From positions 1,223,001 to 1,287,000 of the forward strand of contig NZ_JACXXJ020000003.1 in the NCBI RefSeq assembly GCF_014926405.1: a stretch of DNA of 64,000 nt, written 5' to 3'. The notes below the pieces were generated by a model, which searched no databases, was not told where the DNA came from, and saw only the letters and a program-made list of their open reading frames with translations. Position 1 is the first letter of the stretch. The number at the start of each line of letters is the position of its first letter. A program made the position numbers and the translations under genes. Of the stretch, positions 9,648 through 18,345 are shown piece by piece. This DNA is from Agrobacterium vitis (GTDB lineage Bacteria; Pseudomonadota; Alphaproteobacteria; Rhizobiales; Rhizobiaceae).

Positions 9648-11384
9648 ATGACAAGCAAGAAAACGCCTGAAACGCTGCGCAGCGCCCGCTGGTTCGCCCC
9701 CGACGATCTGCGCAGTTTCGGTCACCGATCCCGGATGATGCAGCTCGGCTACGCGGAAGAGGATTTCCGCGACAAACCGGTGATCGGCATCCTCGATACC
9801 TGGTCCGAACTCAACACCTGCCACGCCCATTTCAAGGAGAGGGTGCAGGACGTGAAGCGCGGCGTCACCCAGGCCGGTGGCTTTCCGGTCCAGATGCCGT
9901 CGCTGTCCGTCGATGAAAGCTTCACCAAGCCAACCTCCATGCTCTACCGCAACATGCTGGCGATGGAGACGGAAGAAATGATCCGCTCGCATCCGCTCGA
10001 CGGCGTGGTGTTGATGGGCGGCTGCGACAAGACCACGCCCGGTCTGGTGATGGGCGCGATTTCGGCTGGCGTGCCAATGATTTACCTCCCAGCCGGCCCA
10101 ATGCTGCGCGGCAATTATGCGGGCAAGATCCTGGGTTCCGGTTCGGATGCCTGGAAATATTGGGACGAGCGGCGGGCCGGATATATTTCCGACGCGGAAT
10201 GGCTTGGTATTCAGGGCGGCATCGCCCGTTCTGCCGGCACCTGCATGACCATGGGTACGGCCTCGACTATGACGGCAATCGCCGATGCCATGGGCCTCAC
10301 CCTGCCGGGTGCCTCCTCAATCCCCGCGGTCGATGCCAATCACCAGCGCATGTCGGCCTCCTGTGGCCGCCGCATCGTCGAGATGGTCTGGGAAGACCTG
10401 ACACCGGACCAGATCATCACCGACGCCGCCTGCCGCAACGCCGCTATCGTCGCCATGGCCACCGGCTGTTCCACCAACGCCGTCGTTCACCTGATTGCCA
10501 TGGCCCGCCGGGCCGGTGTCGATCTCACCCTCGATGACCTCGACGCGCTGGGCCGCGTCACACCGTTGATCGCCAATGTGCGCCCGTCCGGCAAGGATTA
10601 CCTGATGGAGGATTTTTTCTATGCGGGCGGCCTGCGCGCATTGATGAAACAGCTCGAAGAGCGGCTTGACCTTTCAGCCATGACCGTCACCGGGAAAACC
10701 ATGGGCGAAAATCTCGAGGGCGCAGAGGTTTATAACGACGACGTCATCCGGCCGCTGTCAAATCCGGTCTATCACCAAGGCTCGCTCGCCGTGTTGCGCG
10801 GCAATCTCTGCCCGACCGGCGCGGTCATCAAACCGGCGGCCTGCGACCCGAAATTTCACGTCCACCAAGGGCCAGCACTGGTGTTCGACAGCTATCCCGA
10901 GATGAAGAAGGCTGTTGACGACGAACATCTCGACGTGACCCCTGATCATGTTCTGGTGTTGCGCAATGCCGGACCTCTGGGCGGACCAGGCTTTCCTGAA
11001 TGGGGCATGCTGCCGATCCCCAAGGCGCTGATCAAACAGGGCCACCGCGACATGCTGCGGATTTCTGATGCCCGGATGTCCGGGACATCCTACGGTGCCT
11101 GCGTGCTGCATGTCTCGCCGGAAAGCTATATCGGCGGCCCGCTGGCGCTGCTGCGGACCGGCGACATCGTCCGGCTGGATCTTCCCAATCGCAGTCTGGA
11201 CATGCTGGTCGATGACGCGGAACTGGCCAGCCGCAAGGCTGCATGGACGGCACCGGAACCGCATTTTCAACGCGGCTATGGCTGGATGTTCTCCCGCCAT
11301 GTGACGCAGGCCGACAAGGGCTGCGATTTCGATTTTCTTGAAACCAGCTTCGGCAAATCGGCCGGTGAGCCGGATATCTATTAA
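9648..11384 (+). CDS. IlvD/Edd family dehydratase, pentonate (arabinonate) dehydratase-like
   Basis: 578 residues, full length for the IlvD/Edd family of Fe-S cluster dehydratases. Candidate cluster ligands are cysteines in NTCHAH (residue 58), MGGCDKTTPG (122-132) and SAGTCMTMG (about 199). The N-terminal SARWFAPDDLRSFGHRSR matches the sugar-acid branch (L-arabinonate, D-xylonate or D-galactonate dehydratases) better than IlvD itself. The reaction would be sugar acid to 2-keto-3-deoxy acid. It sits between its probable importer and an RraA-type gene, which could cleave the product. Exact substrate unknown. Confidence 0.85.
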   Translation: MTSKKTPETLRSARWFAPDDLRSFGHRSRMMQLGYAEEDFRDKPVIGILDTWSELNTCHAHFKERVQDVKRGVTQAGGFPVQMPSLSVDESFTKPTSMLYRNMLAMETEEMIRSHPLDGVVLMGGCDKTTPGLVMGAISAGVPMIYLPAGPMLRGNYAGKILGSGSDAWKYWDERRAGYISDAEWLGIQGGIARSAGTCMTMGTASTMTAIADAMGLTLPGASSIPAVDANHQRMSASCGRRIVEMVWEDLTPDQIITDAACRNAAIVAMATGCSTNAVVHLIAMARRAGVDLTLDDLDALGRVTPLIANVRPSGKDYLMEDFFYAGGLRALMKQLEERLDLSAMTVTGKTMGENLEGAEVYNDDVIRPLSNPVYHQGSLAVLRGNLCPTGAVIKPAACDPKFHVHQGPALVFDSYPEMKKAVDDEHLDVTPDHVLVLRNAGPLGGPGFPEWGMLPIPKALIKQGHRDMLRISDARMSGTSYGACVLHVSPESYIGGPLALLRTGDIVRLDLPNRSLDMLVDDAELASRKAAWTAPEPHFQRGYGWMFSRHVTQADKGCDFDFLETSFGKSAGEPDIY

Positions 11385-11401
11385 GCAAAAAAGGAACGAC
11401 G

Positions 11402-12127
11402 ATGACAGATTATGTGCTGAGCGACGCGACGCGCGCCAAATACAAGAAGATCTCCACCGCATCGATTGCCACCGCGCTGTTCAAACGCGGCTTGCGCAAC
11501 CAGTTCATTCAAGGCGTCGTGCCGGTAGCGCCAAAGGCCGAGACCATGGTCGGCCAGGCGTTTACGCTTCGCTATATCGTGGCGCGCGAGGACCGCAACC
11601 CGATCACCGTGTTCCGAGACCAGAAGCATCCGCAGCGCGTCGCCATGGAAATCTGCCCTCCCGGCCATGTGCTGGTGATGGATGCGCGCAAGGACGCCCG
11701 TGCAGCGACCGCCGGCTCGATCCTGATCACCCGTCTGGCGCTGCGTGGGGCAGCGGGCGTCGTTTCCGATGGCGGTTTTCGTGATGCGGAAGGGATTGGT
11801 GCCCTGGACATGCCCGCCTATTACGCAAAACCATCGGCACCGACCAATCTGACGCTGCATGAGGCCATCGATATCAACGTGCCGATCTCCTGTGGCGATG
11901 TCGCGGTATTTCCCGGCGATGTGCTTGTTGGCGACCGTGATGGCGTCATGGTCATTCCCGCCCATCTGGCGGACGAACTGGCCGACGAATGCACCGATAT
12001 GGAAAGCTACGAGGATTTCGTCCTGGAACAGGTCAAGGCCGGAGCGGTGATTATCGGCCTTTATCCCTGCACGAAGGACGAACATCAGCAAAAATACGAG
12101 GCCTGGCGCAAGGAACATGGGCGCTAA
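11402..12127 (+). CDS. RraA-fold protein, putative class II pyruvate aldolase
   Basis: 241 residues with the RraA/HMG-aldolase fold. Family features are GQAFTLRY, CPPGHVLVMDA, the GSILITRLALRGAAGVVSDGGFRD block (about 105-128) with the conserved Arg-Asp pair at 127-128, and GDVLVGDRDGVMVIP. The family includes the ribonuclease E inhibitor RraA and metal-dependent aldolases of 4-hydroxy-4-methyl-2-oxoglutarate type. The RD pair is characteristic of the aldolases, and the position after a sugar-acid dehydratase supports a role in cleaving a 2-keto-3-deoxy acid; this is inference. Confidence 0.8.
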   Translation: MTDYVLSDATRAKYKKISTASIATALFKRGLRNQFIQGVVPVAPKAETMVGQAFTLRYIVAREDRNPITVFRDQKHPQRVAMEICPPGHVLVMDARKDARAATAGSILITRLALRGAAGVVSDGGFRDAEGIGALDMPAYYAKPSAPTNLTLHEAIDINVPISCGDVAVFPGDVLVGDRDGVMVIPAHLADELADECTDMESYEDFVLEQVKAGAVIIGLYPCTKDEHQQKYEAWRKEHGR

Positions 12128-12189
12128 AGTTCCCTAGGGAAGGCGTAGCCCACTTTTCCATAAAACACATAGAACCAATATCATGTGTC

Positions 12190-12222
12190 GCATTTCAGCG
12201 TTTCCGTTAAACGCTGAAATGC
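12190..12222. terminator. Bidirectional terminator hairpin
   Basis: Perfect 14-bp stem GCATTTCAGCGTTT/AAACGCTGAAATGC with a 5-base loop, between the convergent RraA-type and AraC genes. T-runs are weak on both sides. Confidence 0.6.
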
Positions 12223-12264
12223 TCTCCAGATGCAATACAAGCAAGCCGTCCAACACCGCTGAAA

Positions 12265-13164
12265 TCAGGGCCAGTCGTGATAGTCCATATTGGTACCAAG
12301 ACCGGGATTTACTGATGATTGCCGGACCATGCGCCGATAGGCTGCCGGGGAAAGGCCGGTTTTCCGTTTGAAAAAATGGCTGAAATGCGCAGGATCCCGA
12401 AACCCGAGTGCTTCTGAAATGTCGCGTGCACTGCTATCGGAGCGCTCCAGCCGGATACGGCCCTCCTGCGCCAACCGCTCATGCACAAGCTCAATTGGCG
12501 CGCGGCCGAGATGTTTGCGGCAAAGCGCATGCAAACGGTCGGTCGAGATCCCCAGGCGAGCGGCATAATCGGCAACGGGCCGATGATGACGATAGTCCGC
12601 CTCCACCAATTGACGGAATTGATGCAGGATTGGCGCTGCACCACCGGAAGACAGCGATGCAGCTGGTCCGGAAGGCATATTGTGGCGCCAGACCCAATTG
12701 ATCAACAGCCGAAGATAGGCTGACACCACCATATGCGAAGGTTGTCCATCCCGGTTCAATTCGTCGATAAGGCCACGCATATGCGGTTCCAGTGCGCTTG
12801 CCTGCTGCGGCAACAGTCCCGTCATGATCGTTGTCGTTGTGATGAACAGTCTAATTGGCTGGGATTCAGGATAATCTCCGATGGCATCGCCGATAATATC
12901 CATGGCCGCGCCAATGACATGGCCGCATGAGCCAGCAGAAAGGCGCAGCCTTACCAGTTCCGAAGATGGTAGCAGCAGGAGACACGGGCCTTGCAGCACG
13001 CCCGCAGTGTCACCGGCACCAAGCCTGACCGTACCCAGCCGAATGAAGACCAGATGGGTAAACCAACGATAGGGATGGTTGCCAATACCGATGATGCGTT
13101 GTGAAAGCGTCGGCTCCAGGCTCTGGCCCCAGGCCCGCCGCATCAGCGCGTATTCCTCCACCAT
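12265..13164 (-). CDS. AraC family transcriptional regulator
   Basis: About 299 residues: an N-terminal cupin-like sensing half and a C-terminal double helix-turn-helix (DYAARLGISTDRLHALCRKHLG and ISEALGFRDPAHFSHFFKRKTGLSPAAYRR). ATG 13164 is preceded by GGAG; an upstream TTG at 13197 lacks a ribosome site. It is divergent from the aldehyde dehydrogenase pair at 13384, its likely target. The effector is unknown. Confidence 0.88.
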   Translation of the reverse strand: MVEEYALMRRAWGQSLEPTLSQRIIGIGNHPYRWFTHLVFIRLGTVRLGAGDTAGVLQGPCLLLLPSSELVRLRLSAGSCGHVIGAAMDIIGDAIGDYPESQPIRLFITTTTIMTGLLPQQASALEPHMRGLIDELNRDGQPSHMVVSAYLRLLINWVWRHNMPSGPAASLSSGGAAPILHQFRQLVEADYRHHRPVADYAARLGISTDRLHALCRKHLGRAPIELVHERLAQEGRIRLERSDSSARDISEALGFRDPAHFSHFFKRKTGLSPAAYRRMVRQSSVNPGLGTNMDYHDWP

Positions 13165-13383
13165 AGAGACAGTCTCCAAATTGCGGCAATTGACCAAAAA
13201 TCGACAATAAGAACCCAGATATCTACATTCTTCTTTCTGTGCAAATCGTTAGAGTTGCCCGCAATACATGTCTGACGGATTTTCTCACCATGAAGAATTC
13301 CAGAAAAACAGCCTGAAACAGGCTGCTTCGGATCAATGGTGAAAACGCTGTCGGGGACACGCCTTTGGGAGGAGGCATTTCAT

Positions 13384-14910
13384 ATGGCCATGGAACGGTC
13401 CGCAACACCTGGAAATTCCAGCCTGGACTGGATGGATATGGCAAGTGGCACTCCCACGCCTTTTGCAGCCTCCCTGCTGATCGGAGGAAAGTCCGTCGAC
13501 GCGCAAGGAGACAGGGTCTTTACAAGAGCCAATCCCCTGACCTCGCACATCGTCACTGTCGCTGCCGCCGCAAGTCTTGCGGATGCCGAAAACGCAGCAC
13601 TTGCTGCTGCTGCTGCCTTTCCAGGCTGGTCAGCATCGCCTTGCGCCATGCGCCAGACTATTCTGGAACAGGCAGCCATCCTGCTGATCGAAGCCGCCGA
13701 GGTTTTCACCCGGACAATGATGGCCGAAACGGGAGCCACCCGTGATTGGTGCCGATTCAACATCGACTATGGAGCAAAGATCTTCCAGGACGCCGCTGCC
13801 ATGGCCGTGCATGTGCCGGGATCGATTTGCCCGGATGATTTGATCGTTGGAACGTCCTTTTCATTGCGCCAACCGGCTGGCGTCTGCCTCGCCATCTCGC
13901 CTTGGAATGCGCCAATCCTGCTTGCCGTCCGCTCGATTGCCTTGGCACTGGCCTGCGGCAATTGCGTGATCTTGAAAAGCTCGGAATTGGCGCCCGCCAC
14001 GCAGCGGTTGCTGGGCGATCTGCTTCAGCAAGCCGGTCTACCCGATGGCGTTTTGAATATCATCTCCAATGCGCCTGCCGATGCAGCGGCGATTGTCGAA
14101 ACCCTGATTGCCCATCCCGTTGTTCGCCGGGTGAATTTCACCGGCTCAACGCGGGTCGGCAAGATCGTTGCGCAAATCGCCGCCCGCCATTTAAAGCGCT
14201 GCCTGCTGGAACTTGGTGGCAAAGCGCCGCTGATCGTGCTTGATGATGCCGATCTCGAACAGGCCGCCCACGCCGGAGCCTTCGGGGCGTTTTTCAATCA
14301 GGGTCAGATCTGCATGTCCACCGAGCGGATCATTCTGGTCGATGCCATCGCCGATGATTTTCTGTCGCTCTTTGTCAGCAAAGCGAAAACCGTCAAGGCC
14401 GGTGACCCGGCACTTGGCCTGACACCGCTTGGTTCATTGATCTCGATAGAGTCCGGACGCAGAATTGCCAGCATGATCGACGACGCCGTTGCCAGGGGTG
14501 CGCATGTTCTGGCAGGCGGACGCGTTCACGACACGTTGATGGATGCGACTGTTGTCGATCATGTCCTGCCCGGCATGCGGCTCTATCGTGAAGAAAGTTT
14601 CGGACCGGTCGTGTCGATTATTCGCGTCGCTGACGCCGATGAGGCCGTGACCGCCGCCAATGATTGCGAGTACGGCTTATCCGGCGCAGTGTTCAGCCGC
14701 GACCTGCACCGCGCCCTCGACGTCGCACGGCGGGTGGAAACCGGCATTCTCCATATCAACTGCGCCACTGTGGCCGACGATCCGTCCATGCCGTTCGGAG
14801 GCGTCAAGGCCTCCGGCTATGGCCGGTTCGGCGGCGAGGCGGCGCTGGACGAGTTTACCGAATTGCGGTGGGTGAGCCTCGCCTCAGGCCCGGCAGATTA
14901 TCCGATCTGA
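13384..14910 (+). CDS. NAD(P)-dependent aldehyde dehydrogenase (first of a tandem pair)
   Basis: 508 residues of the ALDH superfamily, most like benzaldehyde/vanillin/salicylaldehyde dehydrogenases. The general base glutamate is E276 in LELGGKAP and the catalytic cysteine is C310 in NQGQICMSTER; the cofactor loop is VNFTGSTRVG. I took ATG 13384, 8 bases after GGGAGGAG; an upstream ATG at 13336 has no such site. It is followed 79 bp later by a close paralogue. Oxidises an aldehyde to the acid, possibly the aldehyde made by the upstream cassette. Confidence 0.92.
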   Translation: MAMERSATPGNSSLDWMDMASGTPTPFAASLLIGGKSVDAQGDRVFTRANPLTSHIVTVAAAASLADAENAALAAAAAFPGWSASPCAMRQTILEQAAILLIEAAEVFTRTMMAETGATRDWCRFNIDYGAKIFQDAAAMAVHVPGSICPDDLIVGTSFSLRQPAGVCLAISPWNAPILLAVRSIALALACGNCVILKSSELAPATQRLLGDLLQQAGLPDGVLNIISNAPADAAAIVETLIAHPVVRRVNFTGSTRVGKIVAQIAARHLKRCLLELGGKAPLIVLDDADLEQAAHAGAFGAFFNQGQICMSTERIILVDAIADDFLSLFVSKAKTVKAGDPALGLTPLGSLISIESGRRIASMIDDAVARGAHVLAGGRVHDTLMDATVVDHVLPGMRLYREESFGPVVSIIRVADADEAVTAANDCEYGLSGAVFSRDLHRALDVARRVETGILHINCATVADDPSMPFGGVKASGYGRFGGEAALDEFTELRWVSLASGPADYPI

Positions 14911-14989
14911 ACGCACAACTCCCGCATAATGCAGTAACCGAACCAACAAAGACTGCGACAGGGGTCGCATATAAGTGGAGGAAGAAGAC

Positions 14990-16438
14990 ATGCACGAAAT
15001 CCAGCAAATTATCGGTGGCAAGAAAGTCGGAGCCTTGTCGGGCAAGACCTTCGACCGGATCGATCCATTCAATGGCGAGATTGCGTCCCGCGCCCCGGCC
15101 TCTGGCCTGGACGATGTCAAGGCAGCGATTGCCGCAGCCCAGGCGGCCTTTCCCGCCTGGTCACGCACCGGCCCCGGCGAAAGGCGGGCACTGCTGTTGA
15201 AAGCCGCCGACATCATGGCCTCAAAAGCGGCAGACTTCACCGCGCTGATGATCACGGAGACGGGCGCAACCGGTCCCTGGGCCGGTTTCAATACCATGCT
15301 TGCCGCTGGTGTGCTGCGGGAAGCTGCCAGCATGACCAGCCAGATCCAGGGCGAAGTCATCCCTTCCGACAAGCCCGGTACATTGTCCATGGCGGTGCGC
15401 CAGGCAGCAGGCGTCTGCCTTGGCATTGCGCCCTGGAACGCACCAATCATTTTGGGCACACGCGCCATTGCCATGGCAATTGCCTGCGGCAACAGCGTCA
15501 TCCTGAAGGCATCCGAAGCCTGCCCCGGCGTTCATGTCCTGATCGGCCAGGTGCTGGTCGAAGCTGGCCTGCCGGATGGCGTCATCAATGTCATCACCAA
15601 TGCGCCTGAAGATGCTGCCCAGGTGGTGGAGGCGCTGGTCAGCGCACCGGAAGTTCGCCGCGTCAATTTCACCGGTTCCACCAAGGTCGGACGCATTATC
15701 GGTGAATTGTGTGGTCGCCACCTGAAGCCCGCCCTGCTTGAACTCGGCGGAAAAGCACCCTTTCTGGTGCTCGAAGATGCCGATATCGACGCTGCCGTCA
15801 ATGCGGCGGTGTTTGGCTGCTACATGAACATGGGCCAGATCTGCATGTCCACGGAGCGGTTGATTGTCCATGAAAAGGTCGCCGACGAATTCGTGGCAAA
15901 GCTGGCCGCCCGGGCAGCCTCGCTTCCCGCTGGCGATCCGCGCGGCCATGTCGTGCTGGGCTCGCTGGTCAATCCTCAGGCCGCCGTCAAAATGCAGGAA
16001 TTCATCGATGATGCCGTCGGCAAGGGCGCAACTCTCGCCGCTGGTGGCAAGGTCACGGGCAGCGTGGTGGAAGCGACACTTCTCGACCACGTCACATCAG
16101 GAATGCGCAGTTTCGATGAGGAAAGCTTCGGCCCGGTCAAGCCGGTCATCCGGGTCAAGGACGAGGAAGAGGCCATCCGCATCGCCAATGACAGCGAATA
16201 CGGCCTGTCTTCGGCGATTTTCAGCCGTGATATCCAGCGCGCCCTGGCGATTGCGGCCCGTATCGAAGCCGGCATTTGCCATATCAACGGCCCGACCGTT
16301 GCCGATGAGGCACAAATGCCGTTTGGTGGGGTGAAAAGCTCCGGTTTCGGTCGGTTTGGCGGCAAGGCGGCGATCAACGAATTCACCGACCTGCGCTGGA
16401 TCACCATTGAAGATCCGAACCAGCATTATCCGTTCTGA
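14990..16438 (+). CDS. NAD(P)-dependent aldehyde dehydrogenase (second of a tandem pair)
   Basis: 482 residues. Catalytic residues are E251 (LELGGKAP) and C285 (NMGQICMSTER), cofactor loop VNFTGSTKVG. ATG 14990 follows GGAGGAAG. Long blocks match the preceding dehydrogenase, for example the region around the catalytic cysteine and the C-terminal PFGGVK-SG-GRFGG, so the two arose by duplication and probably share an aromatic or short-chain aldehyde substrate class. Transcription probably ends at the hairpins at 16457-16536. Confidence 0.92.
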   Translation: MHEIQQIIGGKKVGALSGKTFDRIDPFNGEIASRAPASGLDDVKAAIAAAQAAFPAWSRTGPGERRALLLKAADIMASKAADFTALMITETGATGPWAGFNTMLAAGVLREAASMTSQIQGEVIPSDKPGTLSMAVRQAAGVCLGIAPWNAPIILGTRAIAMAIACGNSVILKASEACPGVHVLIGQVLVEAGLPDGVINVITNAPEDAAQVVEALVSAPEVRRVNFTGSTKVGRIIGELCGRHLKPALLELGGKAPFLVLEDADIDAAVNAAVFGCYMNMGQICMSTERLIVHEKVADEFVAKLAARAASLPAGDPRGHVVLGSLVNPQAAVKMQEFIDDAVGKGATLAAGGKVTGSVVEATLLDHVTSGMRSFDEESFGPVKPVIRVKDEEEAIRIANDSEYGLSSAIFSRDIQRALAIAARIEAGICHINGPTVADEAQMPFGGVKSSGFGRFGGKAAINEFTDLRWITIEDPNQHYPF

Positions 16439-16456
16439 TCTGTTGGATTGAATGAT

Positions 16457-16536
16457 AATACGAAGATTCATTGAAAATGACTCTTCGTATTCCGTTTGAA
16501 AATATCTCAAGCCTCTGACGCATTTGAGATATTTTC
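16457..16536. terminator. Two hairpins after the aldehyde dehydrogenase operon
   Basis: First stem AATACGAAGA/TCTTCGTATT (16457-16491). Second stem GAAAATATCTCAA/TTGAGATATTTTC, 13 bp perfect (16498-16536). Both lie just past the stop at 16438. Confidence 0.6.
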
Positions 16537-16540
16537 AATT

Positions 16541-16615
16541 CTTCAAGTCGAGGATGCGTCAGCATGTCAGAGACTTGGTATAAGATGGCATGCATTGTCA
16601 AAAATGCATGCCATC
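16541..16615. repeat. Dispersed intergenic repeat, copy 1, with attached hairpin
   Basis: The first 45 bases (starting CTTCAAGTCGAGGATGCGTC) match 35161-35205 with roughly 80 percent identity. Directly after comes a perfect 12-bp hairpin GATGGCATGCAT/ATGCATGCCATC (16584-16615). No coding function seen. Confidence 0.6.
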
Positions 16616-16639
16616 ACACCCGCCCTTGGAGTGGACAGA

Positions 16640-17368
16640 TTACGACATCCTTGCGTGGTCCTGCTCGATGGTGCCAATCATCGCCGCCGCTGCCTCTTCG
16701 GTAAGGCCGCGCTCAATGGCGGCGACGAGAGCCCGGTGGCTTTGTAGCACAGAGCTAAGATCGCAGACTTTCCCGTCGCGCACAGCGGGCAAATAAGCGA
16801 GCGCATGCGACAGTTCGATCACGCCCTGCAAGGCCCGCAGGAACGGATTGCTTGATGCCTCAGCGATAATCCTGTGCAGCTCGAAATCGGCCAGGCTGAA
16901 GCTTTGCGGCTCATCCAGGGCAAGCTCCATCTGCCTCAGCCAGTAATGCATCAGACGGATCTGGTCACCGGTATGATCGCGGGCAGCATCACCAGCCGCC
17001 AGCGGCTCCAGAGAGCGCCGTACCTCGCCAAGCCCGCGTAAAAAATCGTCATCCGGCTGGGTTTCGAGACACCAGGCCAACACCTGGCGATCATAGAGGT
17101 TCCAGCGACTTTTCTTGGCAACCTTGGTGCCGACCTTGGGCCGGGCTTCCACCAGGCCCTTGGCCTCCAACGTTTTCAAAGCCTCTCGTAGCACAGTGCG
17201 CGAAACGCTGAATTCATCCATCAGAGCAGCATCGTTGGGCAGGATGGAGCCAACGGCAAAGCGTCCGGAAATGACGCCAGCTCCGATTTCGTTGATGACG
17301 TGAGAGTGGAAATTGCGCGCCGTGATCCGCCCGGAAAGGGAGCGAAGCAGGCTGCCTGGTTCGATCAT
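16640..17368 (-). CDS. GntR family regulator (FadR/FCD subgroup) of the galactofuranose operon
   Basis: 242 residues with an N-terminal winged helix (HVINEIGAGVISGRFAVGSILPNDAALMDEFSVSRTVLREALKTLEAKGLV) and an FCD ligand domain (ADFELHRIIAEASSNPFL, SHRALVAAIERG). Start ATG 17368 overlaps the stop of the preceding permease gene by 4 bp (ATGA), so it is translationally coupled as the last gene of the ytf-type operon. It most likely controls that operon in response to the imported sugar or a product of it. Confidence 0.87.
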   Translation of the reverse strand: MIEPGSLLRSLSGRITARNFHSHVINEIGAGVISGRFAVGSILPNDAALMDEFSVSRTVLREALKTLEAKGLVEARPKVGTKVAKKSRWNLYDRQVLAWCLETQPDDDFLRGLGEVRRSLEPLAAGDAARDHTGDQIRLMHYWLRQMELALDEPQSFSLADFELHRIIAEASSNPFLRALQGVIELSHALAYLPAVRDGKVCDLSSVLQSHRALVAAIERGLTEEAAAAMIGTIEQDHARMS

Positions 17369-18345
17369 GCAGACGCCTTTTTCGTCCTCGTCCGTCCATT
17401 TCCGGCATGAAATACCAGCTTCTGCAACAGAATGAACATAAACAGCAAAGCACCGATGGCAATCTTCGTCCACCAACTGGAAAGCGTGCCTTCAAAAACA
17501 ATATAGGTTTGCACCAGCCCTTGTAGCATGACGCCAATCAAGGTGCCGAAGATGAAACCATATCCTCCAGTCAGCAATGTGCCGCCTATCACTACCGCCG
17601 CGATGGCGTCAAGCTCTATGCCAACCGCAGCGAGAGGATAACCTGCCGAGGTATAAAGCGAATAGACGATGCCTGCCAGACCGGACAGGAAGGCGGAAAG
17701 CGCATAAATGCCAATCGTCACAGGCCCGGTGGGCACCCCCATCAGCGCTGCCGAAACCGGATTGCCGCCGATCGCATAGACGTAGGAGCCGAACCGGGTG
17801 CGGTGGGCGATAAAGCCGCAGACCAGAAACGCTGCCAGCATCAACAAACCGATGGCGCTCAACCGGCCTCCGCCGGGCAGGCGAAAATAGGCCTGCGAAA
17901 TAGCACGGTAAATCGGATGATCGATAGGGATGCTGTCCTGGGTCAAAACCGAGGCGATGCCCCGTGCCAGAAACATCCCCGCCAGGGTGACGATAAAGGG
18001 CGGCACCTTCAGGAAATGGATAACCGCCCCCATCACCGCGCCGAAACAGGCCGAAAGTACCAGCACCAGCGGAAAGACCACAATCGGATCGAGCCCCGCA
18101 TAGCTGATAAGGAGGGCGGTGATAACGCCTGTCAAGCCAATGACGGCGCCGACGGACAGATCGATGCCGCCCGACAGGATGACAAAGGTCGCCCCAACAG
18201 CAGCAATGCCCAGAAATGCATTATCCGTCAGGAAATTACCCAGGACACGGGTTGAAAACATGCCGGGATAGCTGATGACACAGAGGGTATAGGCAACGAT
18301 GAAAATCAGGGTCGTGGCAGCAAGGGGCCGATAGCGCGGGTTCAT
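17365..18345 (-). CDS. yjfF: Sugar ABC transporter permease, YjfF type
   Basis: 326 residues, a polytopic inner-membrane permease of the RbsC-like family with GIDLSVGAVIGLTGV and GYGFIFGTLIGVMLQG. By sequence pattern and order it corresponds to YjfF, one of two permeases of the galactofuranose importer. It overlaps both neighbours by 4 bp (ATGA), as expected for an operon making a fixed-ratio complex. Confidence 0.88.
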   Translation of the reverse strand: MNPRYRPLAATTLIFIVAYTLCVISYPGMFSTRVLGNFLTDNAFLGIAAVGATFVILSGGIDLSVGAVIGLTGVITALLISYAGLDPIVVFPLVLVLSACFGAVMGAVIHFLKVPPFIVTLAGMFLARGIASVLTQDSIPIDHPIYRAISQAYFRLPGGGRLSAIGLLMLAAFLVCGFIAHRTRFGSYVYAIGGNPVSAALMGVPTGPVTIGIYALSAFLSGLAGIVYSLYTSAGYPLAAVGIELDAIAAVVIGGTLLTGGYGFIFGTLIGVMLQGLVQTYIVFEGTLSSWWTKIAIGALLFMFILLQKLVFHAGNGRTRTKKASA

